From the NCBI GenBank assembly GCA_903632075.3, contig CAHIKZ030005207.1, forward strand, positions 1,302,501-1,366,500: a DNA stretch of 64,000 bases, read 5' to 3'. Positions 31,863-43,639 of the stretch are shown in pieces; positions within the stretch are counted from its first letter, which is position 1; the number at the start of each line of letters is the position of its first letter. Origin of the DNA: Acanthosepion pharaonis (lineage: Eukaryota > Mollusca > Cephalopoda > Sepiida > Sepiidae). Under the pieces are notes generated by a model. That model was given only the letters and a program-made list of their open reading frames with translations. It ran no database searches and was not told the DNA's origin. Made by a program: the position numbers and the translations under genes.

Positions 31863-34620
31863 AAGAACAGATTCTGGGTAACATGAATCAACCGTAAGCA
31901 GATTTTTATCGATGCCATTAGATACGAACTGGTTAGATAGTTGAGGGCAGGTCAAGATAAAATATCTGGCAAACATGAAGGGGCAGATTACATAGGTTGG
32001 TAAGATTCTTATTAGATAATTAAGAACTGAAAGATAACATCATGAGATTATAACTACCTGTGAATATATTGGAAACAAAATATGATCGAATTTAGGAAGA
32101 TAGCTTACAAAAAAGTGAGACCACCTCTAAATTTAAAATTATGCGGAAGTATTGAAAAGTTCTCGGTCTGACCAAGAAGCCCTTCAAAGAATTTTATATT
32201 TGGTCAAATTTTCAAAATTGTATCGGAGCTTGTACTTTCAAGCATCCGCTCTTATCAGCAGATATATAAACGAATCACAATCTCTTGTGTTATGAGTGAA
32301 GTTATTAACATATCGGATAGACATGGAGGCTGAAAGATTCTTAAATATGAGACGAGTACGCTAGACAGAGAGAGATTAGATTGTCTGTGAGCCTAAGATA
32401 TGAAGTGAGTAGATTTCAAATAGACAAATTGAGATCTTATTCAAAAAAACGCTTGCTGCATATTAATCCTACGCTTGTAAGAAAATGACAGGAGAGATGA
32501 AATCAAGCTGTGAGGTTTCTAATAAGAAGCAATGAAAAAGAGAAATAGAATTGGACAGAATAAAATTTGAATACTTAATAAAGGGGTGTGAATAGACGAA
32601 CAAGGTTTAGTGAACTGAAAAGATACGAATGAAGAACGAGAATGAATAGCTTTGTGCTGAAAATAAATTGCAAAGAATGTGCGTAGATGATAGTTGAAAA
32701 CAAAATATATTAATGACCATAGCTGTCTAAAAGGAATTCAATGAAAAGGCAGCGATGGTTGCAAGTAAGCTAAAAAAGAAAGAAAAAAAAAAGAATTTTG
32801 GTAATAGGACAAAGGTCAGTCAAGAATGCTAACTTTGAGATAGCAATGTCTAAACTCTGATCTGAATGGAACCGATAAACAATGGCAGCAGGAGTTTGCT
32901 GAAAGAAATAACCGAACGACAAAATGAAACGGAAATATTTTTTTTAATATATAAAAAGGAAGCAAGCAAACAACACAGGCAAAGGAATAAGAAATCGGCC
33001 GAATAATGACGAGGATAAAGTATAATAAAATAAAAATAAAAACGATAAATATATTTTTGTCTCTAATTTTGAGAGGGGTCATTAGCATTTCTAGAGATAT
33101 TTGGACTACTGAACACTTGAAGAAGACTCTAGAATAGACTGACCATCATGTTGAAACAATATCAGCAACATAAAAATGAGTTCAGTTATCCGGACAACAG
33201 TTCTTTTGAAGAACATTTCCTGTCTCTCATCTTGAGAACCTCAGGTCGAATATCTTTTTTGTCTTCCAAGAAAACATGTAGTGCTGCATAGATTGTTGGA
33301 TTTTATATAATCTCACAACAAAATCCAAAATTACCTCATATGAGGGAGAGTATAAATCTATTTCAACCAAAGAGAAGTACGTTAGTCTTATTCAACCCCG
33401 GTATATAGACTGTGTTCGTGTCAGAATTAGAAATGTAAAATATAACTTTGACAGCAATCGAAAAATTGATACACAATTTATCCATTTCGATGTTTCAATC
33501 AGACGAAATGCTCGAGTCGGTGACAAGGGGAGGGTTGAAGGTATTAACCTTAAAGGGAAGAGGTTTTATAAAATTAACCCGGATATTGAGCATATGACAT
33601 TTAAATGGCGTTATATGACGAATGAAGTGTTAAATGGAAATTAAAGAGGGCCGAAAAGGGAATTTTATATGAATTTTAATTACACATATGAAAAATTTAT
33701 ATTCCTATTTTAAATTATATATATGAAAAAGTTAGGTTCCTATTTTAAAAAAATAAATTATACTTAAAAATAAGATATATTAAATGATTAAAATAAATCA
33801 AATTTAGATAAACTGTAATAAATTTAAGTAACAATAAAATTTTTAAAAATTTATATTAAAGAATAAAAAACTTTAAATCATGTTATATTAAAATATATAT
33901 ATATATTCCTTTTTGAGTTGTTTCTAGACTACGTAATATTTCTTTAAAAAAACTTGAGCCCTAAAAATTTTAGTTAATTAAATTCAATTATGTGCAAATA
34001 ACCTTGGGAAGTTATGAATCCATCTTTTCTCCTCCAGTTATGGGTTAAATAGTAGGACTTTTGTTTGAAAAAAAAAATCATTGTTATTCACAAATAACTG
34101 CCAATGCAGTCTTCCCTCAGAAGAAAAGAGAATTAATCTTCCAATCCAAAATATGTTTGAATAAGCAAGAGTTAAACAGTGAAAAAACTAAGAATAACCT
34201 AAACGTTTAATGCGTAGCTGTATTATTCATTTTTTTTTTTTAATCAGATTTGCTATAAGGGCGTTTATTTTTAATATAACAGTGTAAACAAATTGAAATA
34301 TAAAAACTGAACATCATGCAGCTCATATGGTCAAGAGGAAAAAAATATCAAGTAAATATTATGGAAGGAAAAAATGAACAAAACTTCGCCCCCAATTCCA
34401 ACTGAATATTTATTAAGTTTGTTCTCGAGTATTGAAATGGATGTTAATGCAATACCCACGCTTTTAATAGAAAAAGTATATGAGGACAATTATTTTAAAA
34501 ATACTTAGATATCTTAGTGTTTTTGTAAAGCTTAATGACTAATAAAGTGATAATAAATCATAAATTAAGTTTAAATACTTGATAACTCTTTTGGTTAAAA
34601 ACAAATCTCTCTGCATGTGG
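31863..34620. other. no gene seen
   Basis: Long unannotated stretch. The middle (about 31870-33200) is purine-rich on the + strand; 33590-33920 is A+T-rich low complexity. Frames are short. If the exon at 31720 is genuine this could be intron. Confidence 0.45.
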
Positions 34621-34624
34621 TTTA

Positions 34625-34818
34625 GTCGAGAGCATGCTTTTTACAGTACGAATTCCATTCTGGTTCATTACATTTACTCACGCGCAGAAATCCATTAGCT
34701 ATGGCTTGAATAGCAGGGCAGACTTGGCCCTATAGTTTTGATTGCCAACCAGTCTACTATAGAATGAATGTTTTGCCTTGTTAGTCATGAATCGCCCAAG
34801 CGTGTATTACGAATGCCA
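34625..34818 (+). mobile_element. tRNA-SINE (S1 family)
   Basis: GTTCATTACATTTACTCACG, TAGCTATGGCTTGAATAG and the tail TTAGTCATGAATCGCCCAAG then CGTGTATTACGAATGCCA follow the S1 order. The head is degraded. It has the CTATAG-block variation shared with the copy at 12963. Confidence 0.65.
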
Positions 34819-34967
34819 CTTTGCCTTTGACTTGGTGTACTTTCTGGCCAAGTAGCAGAATTTATAAAGATTAATGTGACTAATAAAGGAATTTTACGGT
34901 ATCAAATAATCTCTTATTTTTAGACTGTATGTTTAATTAGACTGTCAATTTCTTTAAATTTTAAACT

Positions 34968-35333
34968 CTGTACACTTATATTTCTGAGATGAAGTATTAT
35001 GTACACTATTTACATTATTCGGACTATTCTCCTCATCTTTGTCGTCATGTTTATTACAACGTTTCGGCCGTTGTACGCTCCGGCCTTCTTCAGGTGGTTG
35101 GAATATCGAACTGAAACTTTTATTTCGCTCACTGGGATAGACTGATCTAGTTCCACGTGTCATGTTTAATGGATGTCAGTTGGCTCCTGTTAATTCCCTC
35201 TACAAGTTCTCCACTGCCTTAAACGGGTACTGAACTCACACTCTTTGGCTTTTGTCACCAACACCCTCATCCACTGTGCCATGTGGCGACAAAGATGAGG
35301 ACAATAGTCTGAATAATGTAAATAGTGTAGGTA
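34968..35333 (-). mobile_element. tRNA-headed SINE (S5) with hammerhead-like tail
   Basis: On the minus strand the head has an A box TGGCACAGTGG (35281-35271) and a B-box-like GAGTTCAGTACCC (35237-35225). The body (ATTAACAGGAG..GTGAGCGAAATAAA) follows. The tail has CTGAAGA (35093-35087), a GGCCG..CGGCC stem, and GAAAC (35065-35061). The outermost 43 bp of the head side (35287-35329) is complementary to 35003-35045 in the tail. Two more copies are at 37783-38320 and one split copy at 25626/26478. Confidence 0.75.
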
Positions 35334-36644
35334 CACTTAGCCCACTGATTTAACATTTCTCTATCTCTTCCGTTGACTCTTCTGAAGACATTCCACGCCT
35401 GCAATTTTGGGGACAGCAGGCTGAAGCTGTACAATTTATTGTTTTTCTTTTTAAAAAATTATTTTTATAATGTATAAATTAAACAGTCTTTGTCTTTCTG
35501 CAATCTAAATAAGTCAATACATTTAAGTTTCAACCTCTGCCAGATTTCTTTGTTTTCATGGGGTTTATAGAGTTTTTCACGCAGATAATGAAATTAACTT
35601 TATTTTCGAATTCAATAACGACATTAATTTTTCTATTTAGCAAAGGACGAACACATCCATTTTTAGATTTATGCTACCATCATTATATATAATTACAATA
35701 ACTTTAATCAACATTCCAAAGATAATTAAAAACGGAATGCCAATCTATATTTTACTAAGGCTGAACAGAACGTTCTCTGAAGAACGAGGCTGTTTTGACA
35801 GTTACAAAAGCTAATCGTTAATTTGATCACGTCTTTATTGTTTATAATATCTAAGAATAATGAGCGCTTGGCTTATGTAGACATTTTTCTTAGACAATGT
35901 CTTGTTTAGTATGCAGATTTATGCAAATGTAATATCATCGTTTTAGATTTAGCTTTTTAAGAGAGGATCTCTCAGTTGGAACCAAAATATTTCACAGTTC
36001 AATGGATGTTGTTCATTCATGCAGAGTGGAAATCGGATTTTTTTTTTTTATCATTCGTTGCAAAACTTCTCTGGGAATATGAGAATCTTGCTCATCGCTG
36101 ATACCAGGCAGGTGAGGTTAATCCAATGGAAAAAAAAACACTGAAAAAATCGCTTTTATGTAGAAAATCTGTACAAATTGCATAGTGAATTATTGTCTTG
36201 ATTGTTTTCACAATTCGAACCCTTAGTGATGTCGTTTCCAATGTTTCAGGTAAAATTCCTTTCTTTTTTTATTATTATTATTAGGTACTTACGTGGATTA
36301 TCAAATCTCGAACGAAGATTTAAAACAATTAAGGTTGTAGAATTACCGCCCTTGATTTAGAATTACAGGTGGCGTGGTTTTTAAAGGCCTCGTTCTCTTT
36401 TACTTCGATCATGTGATCGACAGAAGATTTTTTTTCTACCCCTTGCAATACACGCGAGATATCAGTACTTTATACGTTTAGAAACTTCAGCTAAAGATTG
36501 TGTGACAGCTTCGAGCTATGAAATTCCTTTCTTTCCGGTATAACTATATTATCAAAGCACGAATAATTCTGTAAAGTTATATGAATACATTTTCGATCGT
36601 TTGTGAATATCTATGCTGATGATACAGTGGTGTAAGGCTGCACC
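35334..36644. other. no gene seen
   Basis: A+T-rich, without recognised elements. A T run lies near 36040 and an ATT run near 36270. Confidence 0.5.
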
Positions 36645-37010
36645 ACCAAAACCCGAGATGGTAGCTGGTCTCTCCTCTGACTGAGCTGTACCAAAACCCG
36701 AGATGGTAGCTGGTCTCTCCTCTGACTGAGCTGTACCAAAACCCGAGATGGTAGCTGGTCTCTCCTCTGACTGAGCTGTACCAAAACCCGAGATGGTAGC
36801 TGGTCTCTCCTCTGACTGAGCTGTACCAAAACCCTGAGATGGTAGCTGGTCTCTCCTCTGACTGAGCTGTACCAAAAAACCCGAGATGGTAGCTGGTCTC
36901 TCCTCTGACTGAGCTGTACCAAAACCCGAGATGGTAGCTGGTCTCTCCTCTGACTGAGCTGTACCAAAACCCGAGATGGTAGCTGGTCTCTCCTCTGACT
37001 GAGCTGTACC
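36645..37010. repeat. 45-bp minisatellite, 8 copies
   Basis: The unit begins ACCAAAACCCGAGATGGTAG and ends CTGACTGAGCTGT. Copies are nearly identical apart from two small insertions. As 45 is a multiple of three, minus-strand frames of 107-146 codons stay open with a 15-residue period (for example SSVRGETSYHLGFWY). The two indels change frame between copies, which argues against coding. Confidence 0.95.
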
Positions 37011-37267
37011 GGTTCAATCAAGGAAAAACTGGCTGGTCAGATTCGGTGCCTTGAAAACCAAACTAGTAGCATTCTATCATCGCCGATCGAACTCGGAACT
37101 CTATCGCAATTTGCACAGAAAGTGTTGAAATGAATTACAATCTTTTGATCTACCAGTTTTAAACTTCACGGCTAATACCAGTCATGTTAGGCATATTGTA
37201 TCGATCCACGCTCATTCTTTTCGTATTCCTTTGGTGAGATGTAAGTTTCAATTGAGCAGCTTCTTCC

Positions 37268-37412
37268 CAAGAACCACTACTTTGTGTCACCGACTCTCAA
37301 GAAGTTGTTTCCTCGATCACGAGCATCTTAACGGTTATATCTTCATAAACTGTACCTCTTACTCTTTAACCCTCTACTTCGAATGGCTCTTGGGCTTTGT
37401 ACAGGATGAAGA
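37268..37412. repeat. dispersed repeat R7, copy 2
   Basis: Matches 28028-28200: AAGAACCACTACTTTGTG at the left, then CCCTCTACTTCGAATGGCTC and TTGTACAGGATGAA at the right. Confidence 0.6.
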
Positions 37413-37583
37413 TAATTGTCAAGTATTTAATATCAATGATTTGTTCTTTCTTTTCGTCGGTAAATTTAATGGTGAGTTGTTTTGTATTTGAAGTGTCGCT
37501 GTACATTACTGATCAAAACACGGAACTTAATTAATCATGCGTAACATTATATTTTACTCAACGCCGGATCTCGTCAATTACTG

Positions 37584-37584
<1 letters not shown>

Positions 37585-37622
<38 letters not shown>

Positions 37623-37627
37623 GGGGG
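37585..37627. repeat. (GT)n followed by G7
   Basis: An uninterrupted GT run of about 36 bp runs into a G homopolymer. Alternating purine-pyrimidine. Confidence 0.95.
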
Positions 37628-37687
37628 TTCATCCGAATGTTAACCTTTTTCATGCGTGATGTCTGAGAGTATCGCTGGGTGGGTGTC

Positions 37688-37770
37688 GATATAGCTCATC
37701 TGGTTCTCTCTCCCGTGCATCCCATGTAAAACTGGTTCGATTACGTGGATCTGAACTCAGTGTTTAGGAG
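37688..37770 (+). repeat. degraded tRNA-like sequence
   Basis: GATATAGCTCATCTGGT (A-box region) and ACTGGTTCGATTACG (B box, GGTTCGATT) are about 45 bp apart, right for a tRNA-derived head. The acceptor stem does not pair, so it is not called a tRNA gene. The S5 pair starts about 13 bp downstream. Confidence 0.45.
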
Positions 37771-37782
37771 GTCACCGTTTAG

Positions 37783-38320
37783 ACACTATTTACATTATTT
37801 CGACTATTGTCCTTATCTTTGTCACCATATTTATTACAACGTTTCGGCCGTTGTACGCTCCGGCCTTCTTCAGGTAGTTGGAATGTCGAACTGAACCCTT
37901 TATTTTGCTCATGTATAATGGATGCCAGTTATCAGTTATCTCCTGTTAATTCCCCTCTCTAAGTTCTCTACCGCCTTAACCAGGTATTGAACTCACACAC
38001 TTTGGGTCCTGTCACTGGATCTAACTAACGCCTTTATGCACTGTCTCATGTGTCCCTAAGGCAGTGACGAATTTAGAGAGTGTAATTAACAGGTGATAAC
38101 TGATAACTGACATCCATTAGACATAGCACGTGGAACTAGAACATCTACTCCAGTGAGCGAAATAAAGGGTTCAGTTCGACATTCCAACCACCAGAATAAG
38201 GCCGGAGTGTACAACGGCTGAAACGTTGTAATAAATATGGCGACAAAGATAAGGACAATAGTCCGAATAATGTAAATAGTGTACATAATACCTCATCTGA
38301 GAAATATACAGAGTCACCGT
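37783..38320. mobile_element. inverted pair of S5 SINEs
   Basis: A minus-strand copy (about 37783-38045) and a + copy (about 38050-38320) are head to head. Arms of roughly 250 bp pair around a loop containing the tRNA-like head. The left copy keeps CTGAAGA (minus, 37873-37867) and GAAAC (37845-37841). The right copy has a mutated box (CCAGAATA) and CTGAAAC. Transcription through it would give a long double-stranded hairpin. Confidence 0.8.
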
Positions 38321-39600
38321 TTAGGTTAACCTGGCACCCGGGTTCTCTGATGGACACTTAGTGCAAAGTCTGTTATGACATGATCTGGGGTGAGACCTAA
38401 TAGAGATCTATCAAACAGCTGTCAATGTGTTGCATTGCATGTCGTCTCTAGATTCTAGTCTTCTATCGGCAGTTACTCAATAAGGAACCTCAACCCTGCT
38501 TCAGCAGAATGAACCAACGGCATTTTTCTTCAGGTTTCACTTTTACTCGTTTTGTTTTAGAAGGGCGTAGTAGCCGCCGTTCTTGGATGAAGCGAGAGTG
38601 AAAGGAAGATAGAATGGATGACAAGAGGTCGAACAGTAACCTATCCTCTATCCGTGCGTGGCTTGTCTCACTGCTGAAAAGAATGTGGTAGAGGAAGACT
38701 TCAGAGTTCCTGACGTCTCTACTGTCGCAGCCGCTCGTCTGGGTGCGTTTTTCGCAATTACACCAACATACTGTAAAAAAAAAAAAAAAAAAAATCAGTC
38801 ATGTTTCCACGTCAACTGGTTTCAAAATCGTTCTCACTGAGTTTGGGAAACGAAATAGTGAATTGTAATCTCCAGGGAAGAACTGCCAAGTGAATTCACT
38901 ACGGAAACAATTCGTTTGTTCATAGGTTGCAGGAGTGACAGTAACGCCGAGTATGAAAGAACCTGATTGGAGTGCGTCGTCTAAGGTACTATAATATATG
39001 CTAACTGGAAAAGATTAGAAGTAACAAGTAGCATTGGAGATGAGACGTTATTAAAATCAAAAGGTGGATTTATTTACGCTTTTGCTTCGAATGATATACA
39101 AAAGTGTTCGCCACGGGATTCAGCTCCTACGCGTCCCTTGGTATTGCTATTTTATCATAGACCGAAAGAATACGGGAGGAAAATATATCCGTCTATGAGC
39201 TTTAGCGTGTACATTTTCATCGCGTCGTGAACTTGCTGCTGCTGCTGCTGTAGGCACCCTGCCGCGGAGTCGAATCGATGGTGGTTTATATAGTCGTTGG
39301 AGTGACTAGAAAACGTACTTATGTTCGCAATTATGTCGATCCTTTCTGATTGGGTGAAAATATTTTCCTGATTTTTTTTTTTCATTTTCCTTTAGTCTCA
39401 GGCCAGCTCCGCACATCTATTGCTAAAATTAAGCCAATTTGTGTCATTTGAAAAGTGCTTGCTAAATTGCGGGCGATGACACATGAGAGCTGCAAATGAA
39501 ATATGTTCGTTGTTGAGAGCAAAAGGTTCACGTTAACTGTACTCGCGTGTAGCCTTATTTCTTCTTTTAAGTGGTTTTATAATAAGTTCTCTTTGGCCAG
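38321..39600. other. no gene seen; short (CTG)n
   Basis: Holds an A18 run (about 38775-38793) and a TGC repeat at 39234-39250. The minus-strand 76-codon frame reads six glutamines there but has no recognisable domain. CpG content is somewhat raised near 38560-38750, but no promoter set is clear. Confidence 0.4.
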
Positions 39601-40022
39601 CTTTTTTTTGGGTTTTTTTTTCGTTGGGGTTATATTTTTTTGTATTTTTTTTTGTTTTGTATTTTTTTTGTTTTGTATTTTTTTTGTTTTGTATTTTTTT
39701 GTTTTGTATTTTTTTTGTTTTGTATTTTTTTGTTTTGTATTTTTTTTGTTTTGTATTTTTTTGTTTTGTATTTTTTTTGTTTTGTATTTTTTTTGTTTTG
39801 TATTTTTTTTTTCGTTTCGTTTTTTTTTTTCGTTTCGTATTTTTTTTTTCGTTTCGTTTTTTTTTTTTTCGTTTCGTATTTTTTTTTTTTCGTTTCGTAT
39901 TTTTTTTTTCGTTTCGTATTTTTTTTTTTCGTTTCGTATTTTTTTTTTTGTTTTTGTATTTTTTTTTTGTTTTTTTTTTTTTTTTTGTTTTTGTATTTTT
40001 TTTTTTGTTTTTGTATTTTTTT
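39601..40022. repeat. T-rich minisatellite with three successive unit types
   Basis: Units change along the array: GTTTTGTATTTTTTTT (39650-39808), then CGTTTCGTATTTTTTTTT (about 39810-39945), then GTTTTTGTATTTTTTTT (to 40020). Phe/Val-rich and Lys/Asn-rich frames across it are artefacts. Confidence 0.95.
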
Positions 40023-41436
40023 AAAATATGCAACGTTTTTCTTCTTTCAGTCGATGTTTAGTTTAAATGCTAGTTAATATAATTTTTTGCTGGAGGACGG
40101 GGAAAATAAAGCAGAAATAAAAATGGAAAGAGGAAAGCAAACATGAAGGATAAAGAGAAGAGCAAATCTCGGGGAAGAAAAAGAAAGACAAAAAAAATGA
40201 TGAACGAATAAAAATTGCAAAAATCGGTTAAGATAAAGCCAAAAAACATTCATTTTTCTTTTTTCACGAATAAATGCGAATTATGGAAGAGAATAAAATA
40301 CGAACTGATGACTGAGGTCCATCTGATCAAGGGAAAATTGTCTAATTACTGAAATGATAACATTTACTTGAAAGTTAAACTTCTGCAAAAATGATTTATG
40401 ATTAAGTAAGAGAGCCTCTTAATGTGTATAGGATTGTTTTTCCTTACACAAAGAAGAGTATGGGGCATAAACTCAGAAAGTAAAGCTACAAAAACATATA
40501 AGCAAGAAAAGAGAACTGTGACATGAATTTTGGCGCTGTGAAGACGAATGTAGGGCACAATGAAGAAACAAAGGTCAACGTGGTTTACAAAGAGGCCAAA
40601 ACATGGAGGAAGACGCGAACGAAGACATTGAATTTGATATTGGGGAATGACGGATAAAATTGTGGCTGCCAAGTAATGACTCAGAAAATAGTTCAGAAAA
40701 GGAAAACGTAATAGTGTAAGAAAGTTTCAACAAGATGGAGGGAAAAGGAATTTTCATGAAGAATATGATCCTATTTTGATAGTCATACTTTCGAATTTAT
40801 TTTTGCTTAGCTTTGCTTTCTGTGTGCGTTTATACTTGAATGCTTCTACAAATTCTCTTCCTCCGTCTTTTTTATTTACTTGTTCACCTTCTTTCCATTC
40901 TTCTTTTCTTTTTTCTTGATACATTTTTGTTGTTTTTTACCTTTTTTTTAAATATTTTTATTTTCTTATTTCTCATTATTTCTTCATTAATTCCCCCTTC
41001 GCTTTCATTTTAGCATATTTTTTTAAATATATTTTTTTTTTTCATTTTTGTTGTTTAGGATTTGATTCTTTTTCTTCGTGTTTTTTTTATTTTGATTTTT
41101 GAAGAGTGACTCAATCTATTCATTCGCTTTTTACGTTCTTTTTTTTTTTTTTTTTTAATACCTTCATTTTTCTATTTTCGAATAATTTCTTGCACATTCT
41201 TTCTCCTTCATTTTCATTCATTTGTTACGCGTGTAAATGTTATGAATATCTCCAGTGATGCAGAAAAGAATTTACAATTATGATCCCGTTCATTTTGTTA
41301 TCTACTCGCCTGCCAGTCCCCATCACACCGACTGGACAAAAGCCAAGCGAAATATCGAGCGCGCCTTCCTCTTGCAGACGACTCTTGTCACGTGACACAA
41401 CTAGGCGCTTAGTATTTCGTTATAACGCACGCACAC

Positions 41437-41442
<6 letters not shown>
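40023..41442. other. no gene seen
   Basis: The left half is purine-rich (AAAGAG words), and 40860-41160 is T-rich low complexity. A perfect 12-bp palindrome TGTCACGTGACA (E-box, 41386-41397) sits in a CpG-richer patch near 41330-41430. Confidence 0.45.

Positions 41443-41470
<28 letters not shown>
41443..41470. repeat. (TA)n microsatellite
   Basis: Uninterrupted TA run after a CACACGTG patch. Confidence 0.95.
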
Positions 41471-41473
<3 letters not shown>

Positions 41474-43355
41474 GTGTATGTATGAGAGAAGTTATTGCTT
41501 GGAATAAAGTAAGGGATTTCAAATCATTTGTATGGCAGAAGGAATAGAATTCACATTCTAAAATATCTTCGCAGTTGCAAAATTAGTCCGATATTTTATA
41601 GAAATAGCATTCGTGATAATACGAAGTTTACTATTGTTTTTGGCGATTAAATATTTGATCTTTAAATTACTTTTACCAGCCTGCACATTCGATTGACCTA
41701 TGAAAATGTGCACCCCAGAAGGTTTCGAGCTCACACCCACCTTTGTAGAAAAAACTACAAATGGGGACGCAGGTTCTAAAATAACGTTTGCAGTAATAAC
41801 AAATAATGCCGGATTAAAAATAAAATTCATCAATTCATTAGACATATACAGGCTGTTTCGTTGCATTTCAGCTCATCAACGTGATGGATTATCTTAGTTC
41901 TCTTCTAAAAAAAAAAAAATTCTAACAAACCGCTTGATGGCGTTTCTAAAACAGTATATCAGAAAAGTTAAGCAAAAACTCAACTCCTTTCTTTTTACCC
42001 ATAGGATACCTTACAAACAGGACATGTATTGTTTCACTCTGGGAGACTCTTCAATCTCCACGAACCTTATGTCACATTAAATCCAATGCAGAATAGAACA
42101 TAGCATACCATGTTCTAATCTTACGTGTCTACACACGGCAACATCTAATACCTTTACCAAACCAACTGATAAATAACTCTTTTTTTTCCACATGTAGGGC
42201 TCTTACAATCTTTTATGGACACATCGTACATACGATAAGGACATCTATACAAAAATACCTTCATTCACCTCTTTTGTATTCTTTCTATGTAGTTTGCACA
42301 GGTAATAAAATGTTACTTGTACTTAATTGTTTGTAGAATCATTCTTACTCCAATGCGTACATTATACCATCACTAAATATTCAATAACAATCCCTGTGTA
42401 GATCTTAGCAATTTGGCTAAAATGCTCTTAAATACCTTTTCGGTCAAGATGTACGCCCGTATTTACAAAAGTCCAAATAAACGCATTGTCTTGCATGAGT
42501 TTTTGTGAAGCTTCAAACTTAAAAGCCTTTCCAAGGTAGACAACTGAAAAGTTTGTTTTTTCATTGATTTTAAACAGAAATAATAAATTTTCCTACTTTG
42601 ATAATATATCGATATCACTATATTAAATATAACAAAATGCATTTTTGGAATAAACAATTTTAGAGATGTTTTCAGAAAGAAGGTATTAATATAAATTATG
42701 TATAATTTCTCAGTTACAAAATCTGGCGCGATAAAACGGATATTTTATTCAGCATTGCGAAAATATTTACATGCGGCTGATGCACACTGTAGATTTAATT
42801 TGTAAACTTCAAGTCGAAATTCAGTCTGCTCATTTTCACAAGCTCTTTTGAAATCTGTGCCTGGAGAATAGTGTGTCCAACGTATATTAGTTTTCATATT
42901 ACTAGGGAGATGCTTAATCGTAATATCATTGAATGTACCTTTTATTAGTGATTAAATAGTAAAATTTTCCATTAGTATCGATAAATCAAATAAGGCAATG
43001 TTAGGCGGGTGTGTTCCAAACGATCACAATTGTATGGCTTGCTAAAACTCATAAACAGAAGATTCTGTAATAGGAGAGAGAGTTATGGTAGAAAGATTTA
43101 TTCTCCCATTTGTATTTCCCCCGTTATTGGTATTATCATATCCGTCATATTATAACACCGTAGGTCCCGGATGGAAGAAAATGGCTGACAGGAAGAAGAA
43201 TGATGAACATGCTTTGTTCTCAGAGACTTTTATACTACTAAGACATACACAAAATTATATATGCATGTCCCACTCGGAATATAATATATTACATATATCT
43301 ATGCATCAAAGCAGAGTGTAAGGAAAAAACAAAAAGGAAATGTCTTACAGATAAT
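41471..43355. other. no gene seen
   Basis: Mostly A+T-rich. A block near 41703-41745 (CACCCCAGAAGGTTTCGAGC) has a T-arm-like text similar to the SINE head at 24283. No other feature is supported. Confidence 0.4.
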
Positions 43356-43630
43356 ATGGTGATACCTCTGTGGCTGGAGGAGCCATGTTTAGGACTCCAG
43401 ATTCAAACGGGTGACATTCTACAAGCGGGAAACACGAGTCTTGCTTTTCTTTTCCAAATTGAGGACTGTGAGCTGGAGTTTTATTTTTTTTTTTTTTTTG
43501 TATATCTGAGAAAGATATACATCCAAAGAGAAACGGCACCATGGAATTATAAAATGCTGGGGAGGCAGAATTAGCCTCTGCCCGGGCTATTGGGGGATTA
43601 CGTAACCCATGTGACTTATCGCCTACAGTT
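43356..43630 (+). repeat. tRNA-like repeat fragment
   Basis: CTCTGTGGCTGGAGGAGCC then GACTCCAGATTCAAACGGG has the spacing of A and B boxes but weak matches. A T16 run follows (about 43483-43499). The right end CTCTGCCCGGGCTATTGGGG leads into the Penelope-like remnant. Confidence 0.3.
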
Positions 43631-43639
43631 TCCTTGCAT

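Noticed and set aside
33111..33165. Another hammerhead-like motif (TTGAAGA .. GAAAC)
   Set aside because: The boxes are about 40 nt apart, with no pairing stem between them that I could see, and there is no repeat partner in the window.
39155..39385. Possible polyglutamine protein on the minus strand
   Set aside because: Six glutamines come from a short TGC repeat. The rest of the frame has no recognisable features or splice context.
39503..40077. Membrane-protein-like Phe/Val-rich frames
   Set aside because: They come from the T-rich array. Hydrophobicity is a by-product of poly(T) codons.
40364..40757. Minus-strand frames of 60 and 102 codons near 40.4-40.8 kb
   Set aside because: Ser/Phe/Leu-rich readings opposite a purine-rich tract, with no recognisable family.
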